Shown: positions 8,332 to 16,995 of the stretch, in pieces
How positions within the stretch are numbered: position 1 is the first letter of the stretch
Layout of the letters: each line of letters opens with the position of its first letter
DNA from: Phycisphaerales bacterium
GTDB taxonomy: Bacteria > Planctomycetota > Phycisphaerae > Phycisphaerales > SM1A02
Direction of reading: 5' to 3'
NCBI GenBank assembly: GCA_029268515.1
Contig: JAQWNP010000017.1
Coordinates: forward strand, 164,634 to 228,633
DNA: 64,000 bases
Made by a program: the position numbers and the translations under genes
Notes under the pieces: generated by a model
Told to the model about the DNA's origin: nothing
Database searches by the model: none
Seen by the model: the letters and a program-made list of their open reading frames with translations, nothing else

Positions 8332-9699
8332 CTAGCGATACCGTATCCAGCGGATCATTTCGAATGGGGATGGAGCTTTGCCCTGCATCAGTACGCCAAC
8401 GCGGAAGACCCTTGCTGCTGCCCAGATCATACAGATCACAGAGAGATAGCCAATGATCAGTGTGGCGATAATCTCCGCTATAGCAATGGGTTCCGCACTT
8501 CCTGCGACCCGAAGAATCATCACGAATGGAGTCAGAAAGGGGATGTAGCTTGTCACAACGGCAAGCCATCCGTTGGGCGCCTCGCTGATCGGTGCCCAAA
8601 GGATGAGTGGTATCAGAAGAATAATGGTGGCTGGTCCCAGTAGTGCCTGGGCATCACGGAGTTCGGTCACAGCGCTTCCAATCGCCGCCATAAATGAGGC
8701 CAAAAGGAAATAGGCCATGATGAAGTAGAGCAAGAACCAAAGCAGCACGATCGGTGGAATGAGGTCAGTCTGAGCCAATGCAGCCAATCCGACAATACAG
8801 AGGCCTCCATACATGATCAGCATGACGAAGCTCACTAAAGCTTGTCCGAGTAATTTTCCGCCCATGAGCTCTAAAGGACTCACCGCACTCAGAAGCACCT
8901 CCATAACGCGATTGGATTTTTCTTCGATCGTTGAAGTCAATAGGAAGTTGCCACATGTAGCAGTGATGATCCAGAGCATCACCATGAAGATAATCGGTAT
9001 CAATCTCTTTAAATCTTGGCTCTCTCTGACCTGTCCGCCATCTTCAGCTAAGCGACTCGCTTGGATACGAGGCCGCGACATGAGGTTGACTATCGTTTCG
9101 TAGCCATAGCCAGCATTCTCGACACGGGCTTGTACGACTGCATCTTGCAGTGACTTTTCGATGACCGTGGTGTGATTTGGGCTCATGCCAGGTGGTAGCA
9201 AGAGTTCAAGTGATGGCTTGTCTTCAAGATCTGGTTGAAAGACTGCTTCAGGAATGATGGCCAAGGCAATAAACTCGCCATCAAGTACTTCCTTTCTCAG
9301 TCGATCTATTTCACTTGGGCTAAACGAGACAATCTCTATGTTCGTTGGGATCTTGCCGGAGATCGCCGCCATTTGGGCAGCAGGATTTCCTGCAAGCAAT
9401 GCCTCCGGTGTGATGTTTGGGGCGTTTATGCTGGGTAGATTGCTTGTTGTACTTTGCTCAGAAAAATCGGAAGAGGCGGGGGTCAGTTCTTCTTGCAGCG
9501 GTGCTTCTACCAGCCCGCTTATATCGATGAGTGCCATGCGGCCTTCGAGTGGCAGGGCGCTGGGCTTCAAAAGTAAAACGCTGATTGGTACCAGCGCGAT
9601 GAGAAACAAAGGCACGATGAGCACGCCAATGATGAATGCTTTTGTAAGTGCAGTGTGCTTGAATTCACGCCACGCAACGATCATTGCTCTGCGGATCAT
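8332..9699 (-). CDS. ABC-2 type exporter permease (NatB-like)
   Basis: Membrane subunit of an ABC exporter, of the NatB/COG1668 type. The 455 aa have an N-terminal helix (about residues 20-45, after RREFKH-like basic residues), a large extracytoplasmic domain (about 50-230), then five to six helices from about 235 on. The conserved cytoplasmic TSTIEEKSNRVMEVLLSAVSP segment follows the second helix and is diagnostic of this permease group. The start overlaps the ATPase gene's end by four bases (ATGA), so the two are translationally coupled. The substrate is unknown; Na+ or drug efflux are only family precedents. Confidence 0.85.
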   Translation of the reverse strand: MIRRAMIVAWREFKHTALTKAFIIGVLIVPLFLIALVPISVLLLKPSALPLEGRMALIDISGLVEAPLQEELTPASSDFSEQSTTSNLPSINAPNITPEALLAGNPAAQMAAISGKIPTNIEIVSFSPSEIDRLRKEVLDGEFIALAIIPEAVFQPDLEDKPSLELLLPPGMSPNHTTVIEKSLQDAVVQARVENAGYGYETIVNLMSRPRIQASRLAEDGGQVRESQDLKRLIPIIFMVMLWIITATCGNFLLTSTIEEKSNRVMEVLLSAVSPLELMGGKLLGQALVSFVMLIMYGGLCIVGLAALAQTDLIPPIVLLWFLLYFIMAYFLLASFMAAIGSAVTELRDAQALLGPATIILLIPLILWAPISEAPNGWLAVVTSYIPFLTPFVMILRVAGSAEPIAIAEIIATLIIGYLSVICMIWAAARVFRVGVLMQGKAPSPFEMIRWIRYR

Positions 9700-10694
9700 G
9701 GTGTATGCTCCACGATCAATCCCGCCTCATTCTGCGTAAAGCCGGCTCGTGCATGAGCAGCCGCCTCTGGGCCTTGATCATTTCTTACTTGCTCGACAAA
9801 AATTTCTTCGAGGCTCGGGCGTCTTAATCCAATGGAGTGCATTTGATGTTCTGCAACAAGGCGTTGGAGGACATCGTGGGGATCTACTTGTTTCTCCAAA
9901 TGTACTTCTACAGAACCATTTTGAGAGACATTGGTATCACGAACGCCTTGAATTGAAGTGAGGTCGGCATTGAGATTTGTGGGGCGAGCTTCAATGGTAC
10001 GAGGATCAAAACGAGCATTAATCTGATCCAGGGTTCCTTCCAAGAGAGTTGCGCCATGATTAATCAGGATGATTCGATCACAAATCTGTTCAGCCTGATG
10101 CAGTACATGTGTAGAAAACAAAATGGTGCGACCTTGCTCGTGAAAATCAGTGATGAGATCTCTCAAGAGCACCATGCTTACCGGATCAAGGCCACTAAAT
10201 GGTTCATCAAGTATGAGTAAATCTGGTTCGTGCATCACTGCGGCAAGAAACTGTATCTTTTGCTGCATGCCTTTACTCAGCGTTTCGCATCGCTGGTTTG
10301 CGACATCAGGTAGTTCGACGCGTTCGAGCCAGTGATTAATAAGACTGGGCAGGCCACTTGCTTTTTCGCCTTTGAGCTTAGCGATATACGTTAAGAATTC
10401 TGCGACCTTCATCTTACGATAGAGACCGCGTTCCTCAGGGAGATAGCCGATGCGAAGCTTGGCTGAAAGTGCCGATTCATTGAGCACCTCAATTTGCCCC
10501 GCATCTGGGTAAATAATTGACATGATCATCCGAATCGTGGTGCTCTTGCCAGCACCGTTCGGACCTAAAAATCCCATCAGCGAACCCTGCGGAACTTCAA
10601 AAGTCAGATCGCTGACAGCTTTGGTTTGCCCGAATCGCTTTGAGACACCGTTGATAGAAATGGCTGCGTTCTGCATGCCGGGGTTTGTTTTCAT
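9696..10694 (-). CDS. ABC exporter ATP-binding protein (NatA-like)
   Basis: Nucleotide-binding subunit paired with the permease at 8332-9699. The 332 aa show Walker A GPNGAGKST near residue 40, a Q-loop region (YLPEERGLYRKMKV), signature LSKGMQQKIQF near 140, Walker B LLILDEPFSGLD near 160 and the switch His in STHVLHQAE. A C-terminal domain of about 100 residues follows, typical of COG4152 proteins paired with NatB-like permeases. The YLPEERGLY motif is characteristic of that subgroup. Confidence 0.9.
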   Translation of the reverse strand: MKTNPGMQNAAISINGVSKRFGQTKAVSDLTFEVPQGSLMGFLGPNGAGKSTTIRMIMSIIYPDAGQIEVLNESALSAKLRIGYLPEERGLYRKMKVAEFLTYIAKLKGEKASGLPSLINHWLERVELPDVANQRCETLSKGMQQKIQFLAAVMHEPDLLILDEPFSGLDPVSMVLLRDLITDFHEQGRTILFSTHVLHQAEQICDRIILINHGATLLEGTLDQINARFDPRTIEARPTNLNADLTSIQGVRDTNVSQNGSVEVHLEKQVDPHDVLQRLVAEHQMHSIGLRRPSLEEIFVEQVRNDQGPEAAAHARAGFTQNEAGLIVEHTP

Positions 10695-10760
10695 CTTGTT
10701 GATTGAGTCATTCTATGACCCATGAGGTTTTATGAGTGTGTTGGCGCTAGCCATTATGGC

Positions 10761-11573
10761 TCATTGGATCTTTTCTTGTACTTTTTCGGGCAAAGAGACT
10801 TGGCTTGGTTTAACTGTGTTGAGTGATATTCGCAAGAAATCCACGTTGAGGGTGGTTCCATCCTGCTGCACAGTTACCTTTCTGAATAACTTGAGTCCTT
10901 GTTCTGTCTTCCAATCGTCGAAAAGGTAGGTGACTGTCGTACTCTCCATCCCATCCGGGTTGTGTTGCATCTGGAGGGCTTTTAAGAGTCCGGTTGAGGT
11001 TGAAAAGAAGGCGCTATCTGCATCATTGATTGAGTCTGGATGACTCAGAGAAATGGCATAGCAATCAGTTCCAGCAATGGTCGCGGCACCGGTTGTGGCT
11101 GCAATCTGAAAATGGTCTTGAAGGCGGATGGTCAGTGCATGCAAGCATCCATAGGTTTTCAGGTTGTCAACAGTCGTTTTATCCAGGATTTCATAATCAC
11201 TGCCATCCGTTTGCCAGCCAGTGGTTCCATTTGATCCATAGGTGGTTGAGGCGGTACCTGAGATCTGATGCACCTTTATTTTGTCTGGTGCCATCCACCA
11301 GGAATTAATCTTGGCTTCGGTATCAATTTGCCCGGTGACAAGAATGACGGACAAATGTGATTGGGTGTGGATTGATTTAATCGACTCAATCAGCTCCATG
11401 CCACCCATTGCCTGAGCTGCTCGGGCAAGAACCTGGCGGGCAGGTGGCATCCCCGGTTCTGTATTGGGCTCCTGAGTCTGTTGCCAGCCAGCGGCGACGA
11501 TGATTAAAGGCATCACAAGGCAAACCAATCGGATGCTTCTGAAGGGTGCGTATTGGCTTCGGTTTGTTTTCAA
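10761..11573 (-). CDS. Secreted protein, outer-membrane lipoprotein-sorting-like
   Basis: A 270 aa exported protein. The N-terminus is basic then hydrophobic (LVCLVMPLIIVAAG), a probable signal peptide, with no clear lipobox Cys. The mature part has the pattern of LolA/LppX-type half-barrel proteins: an amphipathic start (ARQVLARAAQAMGGMELIESIKSI), then repeated beta strands with an unfolding-into-substrate style (KINSWWMAPDKIKVHQ; GTTGWQTDG; YLFDDWKTEQGLKLFRKVTV). In similar proteins this fold carries lipids or lipoproteins across the periplasm. Identification is by overall pattern, not by a catalytic motif. It lies 66 bases upstream of the ABC pair on the same strand and could be co-transcribed. 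Confidence 0.5.
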   Translation of the reverse strand: MKTNRSQYAPFRSIRLVCLVMPLIIVAAGWQQTQEPNTEPGMPPARQVLARAAQAMGGMELIESIKSIHTQSHLSVILVTGQIDTEAKINSWWMAPDKIKVHQISGTASTTYGSNGTTGWQTDGSDYEILDKTTVDNLKTYGCLHALTIRLQDHFQIAATTGAATIAGTDCYAISLSHPDSINDADSAFFSTSTGLLKALQMQHNPDGMESTTVTYLFDDWKTEQGLKLFRKVTVQQDGTTLNVDFLRISLNTVKPSQVSLPEKVQEKIQ

Positions 11574-11639
11574 TAGGACCTCTCGTTGGGAAGCGAGGTG
11601 AGATTGGTACCAAGCAAAGTCACTTCCAAAGGTTATCCT

Positions 11640-11789
11640 AGCACCGTGTTGGGTTGCTGCGGATCTGACTCGGAGGTGATCCTCGTCACCCAGGAACCTA
11701 CGTTTTTGGGGCCAAAAAGAGGAGGCGGCTCCATCCGTTCATCCGGATAGAAGGTTGAAGGACGTTCTTGTCAGGTCTATCCTCTGCAT
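11640..11789 (+). promoter_or_regulatory. Structured leader upstream of metH, candidate riboregulator
   Basis: Between the divergent gene and metH the plus strand contains three inverted repeats: GGTGA/TCACC with a six-base loop at about 11673-11694, TTTTTGG/CCAAAAA at 11703-11718, and ATCCG/CGGAT at 11733-11748. I looked for the cobalamin B12 box (GCCACTG), SAM-I, SAM-II and SAH riboswitch cores and did not find a convincing match. It may be a regulatory leader or simply hairpin-rich spacer. Confidence 0.3.
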
Positions 11790-14700
11790 ATGTCGAACAA
11801 CATCCAGTCTTCTCAGAGTAGCTCCTTACTTCGTCAGCTTGAACAGCGGGTTTTGATTGCTGATGGCGCTATGGGCACAGCTCTTCAAGGGCTCGATCTG
11901 CAGATCGAAGAGGATTATCTTGGACGTGAAAACTGCGTTGATGTCTTGGTGCGTAGTCGTCCCGAATTAATTCAGTCGGTACACGAGTCATTTCTTGAAG
12001 TTGGTTGCGATCTCATTTCCACCGATTCCTTTGGCGCGAACGTATTGACGCTTAACGAATTCGACAAAGAACTCACTGAATGGTGTTTTGATCTCAATAG
12101 AGAAGCCGCGACAATTGCTCGTGCAGCAGCTGATCGCTATAGCACGAATGAAAAACCACGTTTTGTATTGGGCTCGATGGGACCTGGTACCAAGCTCATT
12201 AGCCTAGGTCAGGTGTCATGGAATGAAATGGTTGATAGTTACCAGCGGCAAGCCAACGGGCTTATTGCTGGTGGTGTCGACGCATTTTTAATTGAGACTT
12301 GCCAGGATCTCTTGCAAACAAAATGTGCCATTAACGCATGTCTTGCTGCGCTTGATGATGTATCTAAGAGTGCTACTGATATACCAATTTTTGTCAGTGT
12401 TACCATTGAAGCCACGGGCACCATGCTTCTTGGCACAGAAATTTCAGCAGCAATCTCCGCACTTCGGTCGTTTCCAATTGCGGCATTGGGGCTCAATTGT
12501 GCGACAGGCCCCACAGAAATGAGCGAACACCTTTCAGTTCTCTCGAAGCGCTGGGATCGTCATATTTTGGTGATGCCAAATGCAGGGCTTCCAGTATTAG
12601 TTGAGGGCAAAACGCAATTCCCATTGCGACCAGAGCCATTTGCTCGTTCCATGCTTCGATTTATTGATGACTATGGCGTGAGCCTTGTTGGTGGCTGCTG
12701 CGGCACCACGCCTGACCATTTGAGTGCGTTGGTCGAAGGTGTCGGGAATCGTAGCGCATCGGTACGTGTTCCTGAAGAGAATCGCGCCGGTTGTACGAGT
12801 CTTTATCAACATGTGGATTACAAGCAAGAACTGTCTATTCTCACAATTGCCGAGCGTACGAACGCAAATGGTTCTCGTAAGTTCAAGCGACTGCTTGATG
12901 AAGAAGATTGGGACGGTCTCGTTTCAATGGCTCGCGAAGAAGTGCGTGGTGGTGGGCAGGCATTAGATGTATGCGTCGACTTTGTTGGTCGTAATGGTGT
13001 TGCTGATATGCAAGAAGTCGCGAGCCGGTTTGCCAAACAGATCCAGGCGCCTCTGATGCTCGACTCGACTGATGCTGCAGTGCTTCGCGCGGGACTCGAA
13101 AGGTGTGGTGGCAAGTGCATTGTTAATTCGATCAACTTGGAAGATGGAGAAAAGAGATTTGATGATGTTTGCCCGCTCTTGCAAGAGTTTGGAGCAGGTT
13201 GTGTGGCTTTGACCATTGATGAAGATCCGCAAGCTGGTATGGCGAAGACCGCTCAAAGAAAACTTGAAATCGCTGAGCGCATGCATGACTTGTATGTCAA
13301 TAAATGGGGTCTTGATGAGCGTGACCTCATGTTTGATCCGCTCACATTTACGATTGCCACTGGTATGGAAGCGGATCGAAGGCTGGGGCTGGAGACGCTT
13401 GAGGGCATCTCCTTAATTGCAAAACGCTTTCCTGAGTGTGGCATTATTCTTGGGCTCTCGAATATCAGTTTTGGTTTACTGCCTGCCGCTCGCCAAGTAT
13501 TGAACTCGGTTTTTCTTCATGAGGCCGTCGAGCGTGGTTTGACTGCGGCTATTTTGCATGCGAGCAAAATTCGTCCACGAAACCGTATTGATGATGACCA
13601 CTGGCAAGCGGCGCTCTGGCTGATTCATAATTCTCGCGATGATCGGCGGCCAGAGGGGATGGATGCAAGTTTTGATCCACTGGTGCACTTTATTGGCTTA
13701 TTCGAAGATGCAGCTGAACAAGTTGACGTTGTTGAAATGGCGACGCTCAGTATTGAGCAGCGTCTGCATATGCACATTGTCAATGGAGAGTTAGAGGCGC
13801 TGGCAGAGAACTTAGACGAAGCACTCAAAGAGTATGGTCCGCTTGAGATCATCAACAAGTATTTGCTTGGCGGCATGAAGGAAGTAGGAGAGTTGTTTGG
13901 TAGTGGGCAAATGCAACTGCCATTTGTGTTGCAGTCGGCTCAAGTAATGAAAAAAGCAGTTGCCTATCTTGAGCCATATATGGACAAGAGTGACAACCCT
14001 GGTCGCGCCACAGTTGTGCTTGCGACTGTTGCGGGTGATGTGCACGATATCGGTAAGAATCTCGTAGACATCATTCTTAGTAATAACGGATACACGGTTG
14101 AAAACATTGGTATTAAGCAGCAGCTCTCACAGATTATTGATGCAGCAGAACGCGTTGAGGCGGATGCTGTTGGTATGTCTGGCTTGTTGGTTAAGTCAGT
14201 CGGCGTCATGGAAGAAAATCTTAAGGAACTGAATGCTCGATCGTTGACAATGCCTGTGCTTGTCGGAGGCGCCGCGCTGACACGTGGTCATGCAGAAGAG
14301 CATCTGAGAAATTTGTATGACGGTTCGCTTTACTATGGTAGGGATGCCTTTGAGGCGTTACGCATTTGTGAGATGTTGGCTGATGGAAAGCTTGCTGGTC
14401 TTGATACAGAGATCGATGATCGCGTCGTCAAGCGTAAGGCCGCAAATGAACGAGCGGTATCAATGCGGGAGGCGGATTCAATTCGTCGCGCGGTTGTTGA
14501 ATCGCCACCAGCATTAGAGGTGCTACCAAGCGAGGCACTTCCTGTTGCGCCGTTCTGGGGCGAACGATTAGTAGAAGGTATTGATCTCGAGCAAATTTAT
14601 CCCTTCATCAATAAAGTGGCATTGTTTCGCGGGCAATGGGGTTTCCGGAAGGGGGCTCAGAGCCCCGAAGAAGACAAGATGAAGTTGGAAGAAATTGCTG

Positions 14701-15332
14701 AGCCAACGCTAAAGCGTCTCCAGGATCATTGTCGAGCAGAAAAAATACTCCGCCCACAAGTGGTCTATGGTTTCTTTCCTTGCAATCGTGATGGCGATGA
14801 TTTAGTGGTCTTCGATCCGGAAAAGCAAGACCTTGAGATTGAGCGTTTTTCATTTCCTCGACAAGAAGCGAGACAGCGCCGTTGTATCAGTGACTTCTTT
14901 CTGCCATTGGATTCTGGTCGGCGCGATGTAGTGGGTTTTCATTGTGTCACGATGGGAGCTGAGATTGACAGGCAGGCAAAGCAACTCTTTGAGCGCAATG
15001 AATACACCGAGTATCTCTATCTACATGGCCTCGGTGTAGAGGCAACCGAGGCGCTTGCAGAACTTTGGCATAAGCGCATGCGAGCAGAACTTGGCATCGG
15101 TGATAGTGATGCGACACAGATTCGGCAGCTGTTTACTCAGAAATATAGAGGTAGTCGATATAGTTTTGGCTATCCCGCTTGTCCTGAGATGTCAGATCAA
15201 GAGAAGCTCTTTCGACTCATTCGACCTGAACGTATTGGGTGCGTACTGACCGAGAACTTCCAGATTGACCCTGAGCAGTCTACGAGCGCGATCGTGGTTC
15301 ATCACCCGGCGGCAAAGTACTTCAATGTATAG
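11790..15332 (+). CDS. metH: Cobalamin-dependent methionine synthase MetH
   Basis: Transfers the methyl group of methyltetrahydrofolate to homocysteine through cobalamin, giving methionine. The 1180 aa have all four modules. The homocysteine domain (about 10-330) has the zinc ligands in LNCATG near 237 and GGCCGTT near 302. The pterin domain (about 345-620) opens with ERTNANGSRKFK. The cap and B12 domain (about 640-880) carry the DVHDIGKN motif, whose His near 751 is the lower cobalt ligand. The C-terminal reactivation domain (about 900-1180) has YSFGYPACPEMSDQ near 1122, which binds S-adenosylmethionine. Length is slightly below the E. coli enzyme, and nothing essential appears missing. The start is an ATG at 11790. 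Confidence 0.97.
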   Translation: MSNNIQSSQSSSLLRQLEQRVLIADGAMGTALQGLDLQIEEDYLGRENCVDVLVRSRPELIQSVHESFLEVGCDLISTDSFGANVLTLNEFDKELTEWCFDLNREAATIARAAADRYSTNEKPRFVLGSMGPGTKLISLGQVSWNEMVDSYQRQANGLIAGGVDAFLIETCQDLLQTKCAINACLAALDDVSKSATDIPIFVSVTIEATGTMLLGTEISAAISALRSFPIAALGLNCATGPTEMSEHLSVLSKRWDRHILVMPNAGLPVLVEGKTQFPLRPEPFARSMLRFIDDYGVSLVGGCCGTTPDHLSALVEGVGNRSASVRVPEENRAGCTSLYQHVDYKQELSILTIAERTNANGSRKFKRLLDEEDWDGLVSMAREEVRGGGQALDVCVDFVGRNGVADMQEVASRFAKQIQAPLMLDSTDAAVLRAGLERCGGKCIVNSINLEDGEKRFDDVCPLLQEFGAGCVALTIDEDPQAGMAKTAQRKLEIAERMHDLYVNKWGLDERDLMFDPLTFTIATGMEADRRLGLETLEGISLIAKRFPECGIILGLSNISFGLLPAARQVLNSVFLHEAVERGLTAAILHASKIRPRNRIDDDHWQAALWLIHNSRDDRRPEGMDASFDPLVHFIGLFEDAAEQVDVVEMATLSIEQRLHMHIVNGELEALAENLDEALKEYGPLEIINKYLLGGMKEVGELFGSGQMQLPFVLQSAQVMKKAVAYLEPYMDKSDNPGRATVVLATVAGDVHDIGKNLVDIILSNNGYTVENIGIKQQLSQIIDAAERVEADAVGMSGLLVKSVGVMEENLKELNARSLTMPVLVGGAALTRGHAEEHLRNLYDGSLYYGRDAFEALRICEMLADGKLAGLDTEIDDRVVKRKAANERAVSMREADSIRRAVVESPPALEVLPSEALPVAPFWGERLVEGIDLEQIYPFINKVALFRGQWGFRKGAQSPEEDKMKLEEIAEPTLKRLQDHCRAEKILRPQVVYGFFPCNRDGDDLVVFDPEKQDLEIERFSFPRQEARQRRCISDFFLPLDSGRRDVVGFHCVTMGAEIDRQAKQLFERNEYTEYLYLHGLGVEATEALAELWHKRMRAELGIGDSDATQIRQLFTQKYRGSRYSFGYPACPEMSDQEKLFRLIRPERIGCVLTENFQIDPEQSTSAIVVHHPAAKYFNV

Positions 15333-15343
15333 GACGGTCTCTT

Positions 15344-15832
15344 ATGGCGATTGATCTTGTGATTGACATACAGCCAGCAACAATGCCACCCACGAAGAAC
15401 TGTGCATCGCATTGTGGGCCAATTCTCAGAGCGCTGCCAGAATGGTTTGGGATTGAGCCAACCACCAAGGCATACATTGAATCGACTGATCAAATGCCAA
15501 CCATCTTGGCCTTTGACGGACAGCGAGCGGTTGGTTTCCTGACGCTGAATCGACACTTTCCGCAGTCAGCTGAAATACACGTGGTTGGTGTGCATCCTGA
15601 TTATCATCGTCAAGGTGTTGGGCGCATGCTCCAGGCTGAGGCAGAGCGTTGGTGTCGGGAGCAGGGGGTACGACTGCTTCAAGTCAAGACCGTCTCTGAA
15701 GGACGGGAATGTCCGCACTACAAGAAGACCCGTGCGTTCTATCTGTCAATGGGATTTGTGCCGCTTGAGGTATTCCCGACCTTATGGGACGAAGCATGTC
15801 CTTGTCTACAGCTTGTTAAACCACTGCTATGA
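15344..15832 (+). CDS. GNAT-family N-acetyltransferase
   Basis: A 162 aa acyl-CoA-dependent acetyltransferase. The acetyl-CoA-binding signature HPDYHRQGVGRMLQAEAERW (Q-x-x-G-x-G/A type) is around residues 85-105, preceded by AVGFLTLNRHFPQSAEIHVVGV, which gives strands 4 and 5, and followed by RAFYLSMGF near the end. The substrate is not readable. It lies 11 bases after metH and is followed by an overlapping gene, so it probably belongs to the same transcript. Confidence 0.85.
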   Translation: MAIDLVIDIQPATMPPTKNCASHCGPILRALPEWFGIEPTTKAYIESTDQMPTILAFDGQRAVGFLTLNRHFPQSAEIHVVGVHPDYHRQGVGRMLQAEAERWCREQGVRLLQVKTVSEGRECPHYKKTRAFYLSMGFVPLEVFPTLWDEACPCLQLVKPLL

Positions 15833-16527
15833 CAGCGGGCTTTTCACGAATGCCCTCCCTGTTCGTGGTTGTCTTAGTCGTCAGTCTTCCGACCATTGGA
15901 GTGTTATTTGCAATGGCTGTACCAAGTACAGCTGGGACAGTGACCGGAAAGCTGATCTATGCACTTTGCAAAGTAGGATTGCTGAGTGTGCCTTTGCTAT
16001 GGCATTTTGGAATAGAGCGTCGTCGCATTGAAGTCCGGCAGCCAACGACTTCGGGCTTACTGCTCGGTGTGTTGACAGGTCTCGTGATCAGTTGCGTCAT
16101 TATCGTTGTCTATCTACTGGCAGGGCAGTGGTTGGTCGATCCAGAAGTGATGCGGGAAGCTGCAGCGCGTTCTGGTCTTGCGGATCGATCTCTTTATCTT
16201 TGGCTGGCAGCCTACATCATTTTCTTCAACAGTCTTTTAGAAGAATATGTATGGCGATGGTTCGTCTATGAAAAATGTTGTCTGTTGGTTGGATCGGTGA
16301 CTGCAGTGGCACTTGCTGCGTTCTTGTTTACGATTCATCACATCGTGGCTTTGTCATGTCAATTCGAACTACCCGTCATCATTGTTGGTTCTGTTGGTGT
16401 CTTTGCGGGTGGACTGATCTGGTCGTGGTGCTACCTCAAGACGAATTCGATTTGGTCAGGGTATGTGAGCCACATCTTGGTCGACATCGCTGTCTTTGTG
16501 GTGGGATGGATGATTTTGTTTGGTTGA
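15829..16527 (+). CDS. CPBP-family intramembrane metalloprotease
   Basis: Polytopic membrane protein of 232 aa with about six hydrophobic segments. It has the CPBP (CAAX protease/Rce1-like) motifs: EEYVWR (E-E-x-x-x-R) near residue 138, FTIHH near 166, and SHILVD near 214 in place of the usual second H-x-x-x-N/D. Family members cleave prenylated proteins or act in bacteriocin immunity and signalling; no substrate is visible here. The start ATG overlaps the acetyltransferase stop (ATGA), indicating translational coupling. Confidence 0.82.
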   Translation: MTAGFSRMPSLFVVVLVVSLPTIGVLFAMAVPSTAGTVTGKLIYALCKVGLLSVPLLWHFGIERRRIEVRQPTTSGLLLGVLTGLVISCVIIVVYLLAGQWLVDPEVMREAAARSGLADRSLYLWLAAYIIFFNSLLEEYVWRWFVYEKCCLLVGSVTAVALAAFLFTIHHIVALSCQFELPVIIVGSVGVFAGGLIWSWCYLKTNSIWSGYVSHILVDIAVFVVGWMILFG

Positions 16528-16650
16528 TCATAAGGTGGTGTATGGCCATTTGATTGACTTGATCGCTCATCAAGAGTGAATATGCTGCTCTGCACCGAGG
16601 GTCGGTTGCTAGCAGTCATCACTTGGAGTTCATATGATCTACTTGGTTGA

Positions 16651-16673
16651 GGACTCGTAGAAGAGTTCTTTTT
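16651..16673 (+). terminator. Probable intrinsic terminator after the CPBP gene
   Basis: A 6-bp stem (GGACTC / GAGTTC with one G-U pair, six-base loop) is followed by TTTTT and further T-rich sequence. It lies 124 bases after the CPBP stop codon. Confidence 0.5.
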
Positions 16674-16995
16674 AGGTTGTTGTTTTTTAAGCGAGCCTTT
16701 GGCTATGCGACACGGCTGGGATAGAAATCTTGATTGGTTTGTTACAAAGGCGATAGACCTATCTCCGCTCATTGATGGCCCAACTTGTTGGACCTTTGTT
16801 GTAACTACGAAGAAAGATATTGTTGATGTGGTGTTGGCACGCGCATGCGATCGTGTGTGCTAAGCAAAAGAGTAGCTGCAGAATATTGAGTAGCCGAGAC
16901 AAAGCATTACGAGATTTGGAAACATTGAGAAGAGAGTATTTATCGCAACGCAATACAGAAATCAAAAGATAGGCACAAAAAAATAAGGGCTGGCT
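16674..16995. other. Intergenic region before the GYF_2 gene cluster
   Basis: About 320 bases with no gene-like reading frame. It is A/T-richer near 16900-16990, as expected of a promoter region for the cluster, but no clear promoter boxes can be assigned. A short inverted repeat CCAAC/GTTGG is near 16783. Confidence 0.4.

Noticed and set aside
11640..11789. Cobalamin or SAH riboswitch upstream of metH
   Set aside because: The B12 box and the SAH core could not be found by eye, so only a generic structured leader is reported.
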